DNA of 24,780 nucleotides from contig NC_049979.1 of NCBI RefSeq assembly GCF_000003815.2, positions 29,278,509-29,303,288 of the forward strand. Direction: 5' to 3'. Source of the DNA: Branchiostoma floridae (taxonomy: Eukaryota; Chordata; Leptocardii; Amphioxiformes; Branchiostomatidae). The notes beneath the pieces were generated by a model, which made no database searches, was not told the origin of the DNA, and saw nothing but the letters and a program-made list of their open reading frames with translations. Positions 9,450 through 18,800 of this stretch are shown in pieces. Position 1 is the stretch's first letter, and each line of letters opens with the position of its first letter. Both the position numbers and the translations under genes were made by a program.

Positions 9450-9811
9450 GCGAGAATAACAAGGATGAATTGTTATCAGACGTGTGGGTCGAGTTCCCCA
9501 TGCCATAAATTATTTGTCATCAAATGGGTGTCTGACTTCAAGCAGTGCAAGTTGACGCGCTCATAGATCACCTCAGGTCGCAGCTCACCTCTGCTTGGAG
9601 GATAGCTAGCTCACTTTATGGTCCTGCCCTGGCGGTCGTTGCCCTTTCGCCCTTGTGCCAGGCATGACGTGTACGGCATTGGTGACCAAATAAAGCCACA
9701 GTAATAAAGCTGACACAATGCAAACAACACAATCTGATCGCTTTACAGACATAGTAAACAGTGCCAACGGTATTCGGACGTGCTACCTCCTTACTGAAGG
9801 GGTGTGCGAAA
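9450..9811 (+). promoter_or_regulatory. Upstream region of the carboxylesterase gene
   Basis: Must contain, or lie close to, the promoter. No strong TATA box is visible; CCAAATAAAG (about 9686) is only TATA-like. CTCTGCTTGGAG at about 9590 matches the inverted-repeat word of the element at 11130-11273. An ATG at 9718 opens an overlapping out-of-frame ORF to 9900. Either transcription starts after 9718, or that uORF is removed by splicing (a CTTTACAG acceptor ends at 9748), or it dampens translation. Confidence 0.35.
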
Positions 9812-9896
9812 ATGGCCGGCTATCACGGTTACACGCGAGGACTTTGTATGTTTGTCGCCTTCTCAACGGTGATAGTTGTTCTTACTGTGGGGTCAG
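9812..9896 (+). CDS. Carboxylesterase exon 1 (signal peptide)
   Basis: The ATG at 9812 has A at -3 and G at +4, a good initiation context. The 28 codons give a short charged N-terminus (MAGYHGYTRG), then a hydrophobic core (LCMFVAFSTVIVVLTV) and GS, with likely cleavage after VGS. The donor TCAG|GTAAGG is strong and leaves phase 1, which matches exon 2 exactly (G + AC = Asp). Although 1.7 kb from exon 2, the phase match and missing signal peptide elsewhere make it the natural first exon. Confidence 0.85.
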
Positions 9897-12800
9897 GTAA
9901 GGTTGGTTTCACTTTCTTTGCACACCATAGATCGAGAGGTCGCGGGTTCGATTCCCAGTATCTACGATAAGACGTTATGTCCTTAGAAAGGTATTTTATA
10001 TACGAGACTTCCCTCATTTCAACCAGGTGTAAAATGGCTACCTGGCTGGAAGAAGACAAATGGGCTTTACCTTCCGATTCCGTGGATTGGATTAACAAGC
10101 CGCTGCCCCTACGGCCTAAAAAAACTATTACATTTTTGTATCGGACTACATTTGCCATTTTATAGTTTTACTGGGTTTTCGTATTTCATACCGGCGACCT
10201 CGTAATTATGAATGTGCATTCATGCTCCCTAGGGAAGATCACTAGTAAGGCTGTAGTAAGGATTTCTAAACCGGAGCCAGGCCGGGCTGTTGGTGGAAAA
10301 GAAAAATAGAAATGCATACGTAGAATTATACACAAATAATGCACAGGACTTACGTCTTGTGTAGTTTGATGTCTTTAATTTTATAGTTTTTTTTGTTCCC
10401 GTAAGTTGTCCGGTCGGGCCCCCGTTTGGAAATGTGACGTAGGCCTAGCAAGGGTCATGTTAGCACGTCGCATTTACACCAGGTGACCGGAACGCGGCAT
10501 TACATCGGCCAATTTACACGAGGCACATTGCACGACGTACGTCGATTGTCCTAGGACAGTGGCCACGTCACTCACCAAACAGTTTGGGAAACAGTTTGGG
10601 AGCGAGAGCATACGAGAAGCACAAACTACAGTGAAAGCCAAAGAAAACAAGGAGGACAACAAATAATTATCTGACCAGATACAAACAGACCGAAGCAAAC
10701 GAGATCATAGAGTGGCATGACTTGCATTTGGTTTGAGGGACAAGCGCGGGATGTGAGAAATCCGCACATGACCCCTGAGCTCTCGGTGTTCTCACGGGTA
10801 GGTCACGACATCTATTTGTCGCCGGGCCCCGGGATGATTCTAACCCAGAGTTTAAAAATAATCCGGGGCCCGGCTGGGCCCAAATATAGACTGGTAGCCT
10901 CAGGGCCATGTAGGGGTCGAGCCCAAAAGTGAAAAAAACAGCCCGTGAACTGCCCTACAGGGCCGTTTTCTAGTTATGACCTAATTGCATTAGACAGTGG
11001 TTAGTGGAACAGGAGATTCTCTCCATCTCTTGAGAGACCAACCGTTAGCGCAAGGACGTTATATGAGACTATAACGTCCTTTGTTAGCGGTATTTCGAGT
11101 CTGATTCATGAAATTGATGTCATTCTGTCTACCCTCCAAGCAGAGGTTCGGCACCGGTTGTTTTTGGCGTATTTTAGGCGTTTTTATCGGGTTTTCTATT
11201 TTGTACCGTCTTCTCATGTCTCGCGGCCCAAAACGTTAAAAACAGCCTGAACCTAACCTCTGCTTGGAGAGTAATTTCGTTCTGCCCAATCTTGAACCCG
11301 GTGGATGTGGAAAGGCAAAGTCGTTTCCAAGCTCCCGGTTGGGCGGAGCAGCGGGCCTTTCTTTCCACGGAACCGGGAGCTTGAGAATACGAAGGACCAT
11401 TGGTACAAAAATCAATTTTAGTGAAGGAGCTATGTGTGCTCAGCGAAGGGACTGTGTGCTCAGCGAAGGGGCTGTGCGCGAGGCAGCTAAGGGGCTTTAT
11501 TTTTCGCCACGAAGGCCCATTCGCTCCTCACACACAGCTTCATCGCTTCAACAATTTTGTACCAATGGTCCTTCGTATGAGAAACGATACAACCTGCTTT
11601 GAGATTAACTTCTGCCGTGAACCACCACATCTCTACCTGTTCCAGACGCAGTTGTTGTATCCACCAACTACGGAGACGTGAAGGGTTCAGAGTTCCTGAC
11701 TTCCTCTGTTGTCGGAAACGCCGTCTTTGACCGCATCTTCACCTTCAAGGGGATTCCTTACGCCGCTCCGCCTGTTGGGGAACTCAGGTACTAGTACTAG
11801 TAGTCCGAATGAACGAGCGACAAAAGATGTCAATGGAATAGCTGAAGACCTGTATAGTACATTGGCTAAGCACAAGTCTCATATTAACAAAGTCAATCAA
11901 ATACATATATGTATATATAACCGTCCAATCTGCTCTAGTACTTCCAACTTCCGCTCGCTTCTTGGTTATCATATAAATGTAGGGGGCTGTATTGGTTACG
12001 GTATTGAACATATTAATGTTGATAGGGTATATTGCCTGGGGTACAGATTAACATATACTATGTATGTATGTAATGATATATAACTATGTACAATCAAATA
12101 AACTCCGGTCTCAATATATCTGCACTTCTATCACCCTCCGGCAGATGGCGCCCTCCACAGGACCCTAGCGGTTGGTCAGGTGTCCGGGATGCCACCGAGT
12201 TTGGAAACAGGTGCCTCCAGATGATGGACTTAGACGCGGAGCAGTTCGCCGCGTTCTTAAGTGACCCAATCCAGAAGGAACTTTTCCTGTGGCGCAGTGC
12301 TTCCAGCAGTGAGGACTGCTTGTTTCTGAACGTGTACACTCCCAAAGTTTCCTCCGAATCTAACCTGCCTGTAAGTGCAGTTTTATGTTGCGTTCTCAGC
12401 AACTACCGAAAATAACTTCATCAGATTGTTTTCTTTTACACAACCAGTTTTTCTCATCGCCTGCTGACGTTTGTAAGTCTGTCAAACATCTTCCTGAGAG
12501 CCTCTAACTGGAGTTCTATGTAGTCTTCTTATAAAGCCATAAGGGTCGGGCGTTTGTCTGACGGCATTTCAGTTCTATTGCTATAAGTTTCTATTGTAGT
12601 ATATGTTTCTTGCAGTTTGGCCTCGCAGTTTAGAGCCTGCTATAATGCTAGAACCACATTTCCAAGCCGGGACCCCGCCAGGTAGTTTTGGGGAACGAAA
12701 GCAAAACCACTAAATGCACCCAAAAATATTCACCATCATTTAAATTTCTCTTTTCCGCAAGCAGTCCGGCCGGTCCCCGGTTTGGAAATGTGACTTTGGC

Positions 12801-15800
12801 ATAGCTCGGCGTCTCGAAGAAAGAGGGGATCAATATGCCTTTGAGAGCCCGGGCTACAACTTGAAAAGGAGAATAGGTACTAGGTCTTATAAATAAAACC
12901 ACACCTCAGTTACCTTGTCCAAATAGTTATGGTTAATTGCTATTCTATTCTATGAATGGTTTTTGATCTTATGGCAAAACATTGACTGACATCAGATTCA
13001 AATATCCTGGATATTTGAATATTTCCATCGCGTTTAGAGGCAATCATGGACATGTCACGTCACATTTCGGTGAGTCGAACTATTTGTGGACACGAGAAAT
13101 AGAAATGTATACGTAGAAATATACACAAATAATTACTATTCTCTATACGTCTTATGTAGTTTGGTGTCTTTTATATCTTACTTTTTGTTCCCGAAAGCTT
13201 CCCGGTCGGGCCCCGGTTTGGAAATGTGACGTAGGCCTTACGTATGCCATGTGTACTCCAGGTGATGGTGTGGATCCATGGTGGTGGTCTGTCTTTTGGC
13301 AGTGGAAGCACTTACCCGGCAGAGATCCCGACAGCTTTACATAACGTCGTCATGGTAACCATCAACTACCGGCTTGGCAACATGGGCTTCCTGCCGACAC
13401 TGGACGAGGACGCACCGGGTAACTTCGGTATTCTCGACATGGTTAGTTCATTCTTCCTAAATGTTTCCTTGAAGTGCACCTTTTCATGATTCTTCGACCT
13501 TCCTTATGTATAAATGACACGTTCGTATCTGACACATGACTTTTGTTTGGAAACGTAACGTCAAGAGCGGGTCGAAGGTGTCAGGATGTCTGTGCTGCCA
13601 GTTGCATCTTTCTAAGTTGTTTATTGTTCATTGTTCATTTGTTTTGCACTTAAAAAAATAATAAACATTAGTACATGACAATTAATTATAACAAAACCAT
13701 AACAGTGCAAGGGACGCCAAAAGCTTCCGCTTATGAGAAGGTCTCCCTTTACTAACTTATTACAATTTGTATAAATTAGACAACGGAAATGATTATGGAT
13801 AATAAAAAACGGAACCAATGGAATGAAATGAAAACATATTACACTAAATGATTAACCATAGTGGTGCGTACCTAAACTCGTATTCAGGTTCAGGTCCGGA
13901 TTCAAGTCCAGCAGTTCAGGTTCAGGTTCGGCCTTTAAGTCCGGACCTGAACCCATCATTGCATATTATGTGCACTAGAATTTTTTTTTTTGAGGGGGAG
14001 TGAGGATAGTGCATATAAAATTGCATGTTATGAATTGAAATGCAATGTGAAAAATACATGAAAATTATATACAGCCAGTGTAAACACGAAAAGTTTTTTG
14101 TCTCAGTGCAAATTTCACTGTCTGTGGTAGGTTTTAAATGGTTTAGAACAAAAAATGGAATATAAGTGACAGATTGCTTTTTGCAAGTCCGGACTGGGCT
14201 CCGGACATTCAGGGTTTTTTTTGGACTTGGACCTAAACATTTTAGGTCCAATTCCAAGTCCGGGCTTTAGGTACGCACCACTAATTAACCATAACTTAGG
14301 TAATAGTGAATGGATATAAGTTTTGATTGAAAGTTACTATATCTCTCACCAGTGGCTCACTCTGAGATACTGATGAAAAAGAGCGAATGCTACCTGAAAC
14401 GCCTGACTCTCTTGTAGATTGTTAAAATGTTGAACATGCATGCTTTTTCAGGCTAGCGCTAACTCTCTAACATAAATTGACATTGACCACTAGTCATGCA
14501 ATTCCCTATATGACAGATGAAAGCTCTACAGTGGGTACAAGCGAACATCCGGAACTTCGGAGGTGATCCCAACAGAGTCACCATCTTCGGGGAGTCCGGA
14601 GGAGGCTGGGCCGTCTCCCTGCTCGTCTTGTCTCCCATGGCAACGGGCCTGTTCCACCGGGCCATCTCTCAGAGCGGCGTGGCCGGAGTGATGATCACAC
14701 AGAAGGGGGACGTCAGAAGGACGGAGAACCTCGCTCACATAGTTGACTGCACGACCGCTTCTTATGACGAGATGATGAGCTGTCTTCGAGGGTACGTAGC
14801 CTACTTATTCTTCGGTCACGATTGTAATCTCAAAGCAGACACTACGATGGCATAAGATAGTCGTAAACTGGCCAAGGAGAGTAGTCAGCCAAGAGATGTA
14901 CATTTGCCATGTAGCCAAACCTAGGCCGGCTTCACTCCTCCTGCAGCTTTTGATTTTTCTTATACTACCGTAGGATCTGCTTGGAGATTGATAATTGCAC
15001 CGGTGTTCCCCCCGGCCGGGTTCTGAACCCACAGATTTGTACCGGTGGACTGCCTGATGCCGCTTTGGTACCTCTCGGTATTCTGACGGGTAGGTTACGG
15101 CGTCTATTTGTCGCCGGGTCCCGTGTTGATTTTAACTCCGAGTTTTAAAAAAAAATCCGGACCCCAGCCGGGCCCAAATATAGCCCTGAAGCCGCAAATG
15201 TGAAAAAAAAGCTCATGAATTACCCGGCAGAGCCCCGTTTTCCAATTGTGACCCAAGCATTACACGGCTCTACGAATAAAGCCTGTTATAACTTGTCATA
15301 TCTATGAAATACTTGATAATTTCGAATAATGGCAGCTTAAAGACATTGACCAAACCATAGTTTTGGAAGGTAGTTTAAAGAAACATAGCTCAGAATGTAT
15401 TGTAAAACCGTATGTTGACGCGTTCAGGCACTTTGAAGTTCAATTGAAGGTTTTTCTTGCTTGTTTTATGCACAGAAAACCAGGACAAGACGTCGCTGCA
15501 GCAATGAACGAGGACTTCGCTCTCATGTGGAATATATCAGCAGTGGTTGGCGGCGAGTTCCTCCCGCAGAGTCCCTGGGTATGAACCAATTATTACCTTC
15601 GTAAAGACAGTGGTTACTGTCGCATTTAAATTTTCTCGTCACGAAAATGCAAATGAGCACATCTCAAGAAGGTCATGTTTAAGTCGACCTATGTTTTTGT
15701 ACGAATGTGCCTAACTCGAGAGCTGTAAATGGATCATCATGATAGTTGGTAGGTATTTGGACAGTGCGTTAATGGGTAGGCAGGATCATTAACTGATACC

Positions 15801-18800
15801 ATACTCTTATATATGCAAACGAGCACCTTAAATGATTAATAAAAAACAATATAATACATAATCCATCAGCTATACAGTTTAACATCATTTGGCGAAGTAA
15901 TGAGGTCATGGAACTCTATCATGAAATTTTTGATTGATGATCCATGAACCATGTCACCAGATACATTGTCTGACGATGACGTTGATGAAGTTTAGACATC
16001 CAAGTAGACCATGTTAAAAGACAATTCAATCTACAGCTGGATAAGAAACATAGATTGCTTCCGGACGTTTCGAGTAACTGCCACGTGTTTTTCCTACCTA
16101 CGTATACCGATTTTAAACAAGGAGTGGCCAATGGAGTAATGATGACGATGGTTCGAGTTTTGGTGAACAATGCTAATTATAGAATAAGAAGGCCTTAAAT
16201 TATACTCGATGATTATGCCCCAAAATCTGAGCGTTGTGCCATGTTTCCGAGTGAAGTCGTGAACATTTTGAACGCACCTCTTACCGTTGCCGACAGAAGA
16301 ATTGACAAAATATATACAATAATCTGAAAATATCTTAAGTTCAACTTTACTCAGGGAAAATGCAATAATATCTACAATGTTGTACTTAAGTTCATCCAAT
16401 AGATAGGTCATTTTAAGTTTTAGTTGATAATAGCCTTATTGGATTATTCCTAAGTTTGTATACCAGCTGCACGTCACTCTGTTATTTGATTCCTTGTTTA
16501 TTTTCACGTCGTTATCATTATCTTTTGACTTAAGTGTTCGTATGTGTGTCCTTATTTTCGTTTATGTGTAATGAGGAAAAGACCCAGATAAGCATTGCTT
16601 GCTTCCTAGTCTAATTCTCTTTAATAAATGTGAACAAATTTAAAAAATATTTTCCACAGGATCTGATGACCAAAAGGCAGGTGAACAGGGTTGACTACCT
16701 GCTGGGAACTAACAACTATGAGTTTGGGGATACGATGTTGGAAGCGCTCGAGAAGACAGTCGTCGATGAAGACGGAATGACCAGGGCCGAAATAGACGAG
16801 AATCTTCCGTCTGACCTACACTGGTTTACTGACCAGTTCTTGGTAAGACCCATTGCTTCTTCATCATCTAAGGGCACATGTATAAGATTGGATAAGAACA
16901 GTTGGTAGTTTCTATTTGTGTCCTGTGTATTGTTTCTTAATCTGTATCTGTAGATTCTGTACAGTCGGTATAGCCGCCCTTCAGCGTAACACACCCGTTT
17001 AGTAGCAGCTGGTTATATTGCAATTAACAATATCAAACGATGTCTAACTTTAATTTTGCAAATCTAACTGAAAGTGTTGTAACAGTTCTTCCTATTTCTA
17101 TTTGGCAGAATAAAAGTGGATCACGAACGTCTGTGTGGTGAAAATTACCCCGAACGTTGTATGATGTCATCTTATCTATCGTCAATATCATCATGATAAT
17201 TCATAATAGCCAAAAATCACCGCATGAAAACAAACAATAGTGACGTAATAAAGAGGCTAGCTGTCGATAGGGATTCGGACTGTATCAAACACCTTTGTCC
17301 TCTTGTCTATACCATAGAATGCTGATGTCAACACGATTGTCCAGCCTGTGATTGACCAGTACCTGGACCCGGACAGGCCGGACGACCCGATCGCCACACG
17401 TGACCAGTACATTCAGCTCCTGATTGATATGTGGTTCACCGCACCAACCGTTCTGATGGCTCAGGCAGCAGCAGGTACTGTGCCTACTTTTTCCACCTTC
17501 GTATTGTGTCCTTCCCCGGTGTAGCCAGAGTTTTTTTAAAGAATATAGGAGAATTCTTTTTCACAACCAGGACATAGGTATTAACTTGGTTTACGTTTCG
17601 GTGTCTCTCAGACACCTTCCTCAGAGCTTCTGACTGGAGTTCTGCTTCTCGCCGCTATAAGTAGCCAATTTAGGCGGCGCTTTTGCGGCGAGAAAAACAA
17701 TCCCAAATGAGGCTAAGTATGTATCCCCCTCGTCTCGGTTTATCACTGGGGTTGACTCCCGTTTTAAATTTATTTCATGCATGGCCTACAAAGGCCAACT
17801 CTTCGGGTAAAAGAGTAAGACCTTGAGTAATTAGAGATCTGAAGCCAAATTTGGTAGCGGGTATGTGTCTTCCGAAAATAATTTCATCAGGTTGGTAAAA
17901 TATAGGATATATGAGAATTCTTGTGCACAAGAATTCTCATATATCCGGTATGTGTCTTCCTTACCCGAATCGAAGGGGTTACTAGTATCTTCTATTTTAG
18001 CGCCGTTGGTCTGGCATTGAGGGTAACGCTAGTCAACATTTATTCGTGGTGTGAGATCGTCTCTACCGTGCTTTGGAACAATGCGTTCCACTCTACAGAG
18101 TGCAAACCTGTTCTTCCTGTCACACACAGCTCAATCTGTCGGAGTCTACCAGTACGAGTTCCAGCACCGCACGTCGTACTTCTCTTCCCGGCCGCCCCGC
18201 ATCCAAGCCGACCACGCCGACGACCTGTACTACCTGTTCGGGATGCCACTACTGCTGGACGACACGGGCGACTCGTGGAAGTACAACTTTACAGACGAGG
18301 AGCGAGAGCTGAGTCTGGACATGATGGCGTACTGGGTCAACTTCGCAGCAAACGGGTAGGTGGATACAACTTGTAAGGACGTTATATAACGTCTTATATA
18401 ACGTCCTAGGTAGACATGGAAGCGTCGTTTAACTTAGCAGTTACTGGCCTTAATGAAACTGATCCTGATGTTCATCTCAACAATCATAGAAAAAGTCGTA
18501 ACACGATCACCTCTATCCGTTGTTTTTAAATCAGGGCATATAGACAAATCAAGTCGCCGGACGGTTTCCAAGTGCGATATGTATTCTCAAAACATTGCAT
18601 TTTGAAACCATCCATCGACGACTTGATATCTCTAAATAGCCTGTTTTTAAAAGAACGGATATAAGTGAAATAACGTTATGTAGTCTTTTTCGGATTGTGT
18701 ACTTGAAACACAAAGCACAAAGGAACATGAAACATATCTTTGATAAACGTTTATATCATTCATATGGTAAAAACATCACTCATCGCAAGACGAACTTCGT

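Larger units (their letters stand above)
9897..11645 (+). other. Carboxylesterase intron 1 (repeat-filled)
   Basis: This 1749-bp intron is almost entirely repeats: a SINE relic, a 143-bp conserved foldback block, another dispersed repeat, a 30-bp hairpin, a 144-bp foldback and a 192-bp inverted-repeat element, each listed separately. Open frames within it match no protein family. Confidence 0.8.

Noticed and set aside
9761-9811. Upstream extension of exon 1 in the same frame
   Set aside because: It begins with GTG, not ATG; the first in-frame ATG is at 9812, with good context and directly before the signal peptide.
10667-10932. Open frames on both strands in intron 1
   Set aside because: They overlap a dispersed repeat that recurs at 15073-15252, where the frame is not kept.
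11264-11681. Two overlapping + strand frames of about 100 codons
   Set aside because: They cross inverted-repeat elements and read out of frame through exon 2.
17921-18376. 151-codon frame overlapping exon 9
   Set aside because: It is a different frame of the GC-rich exon 9; the esterase frame carries the catalytic His block and proper splice phases.
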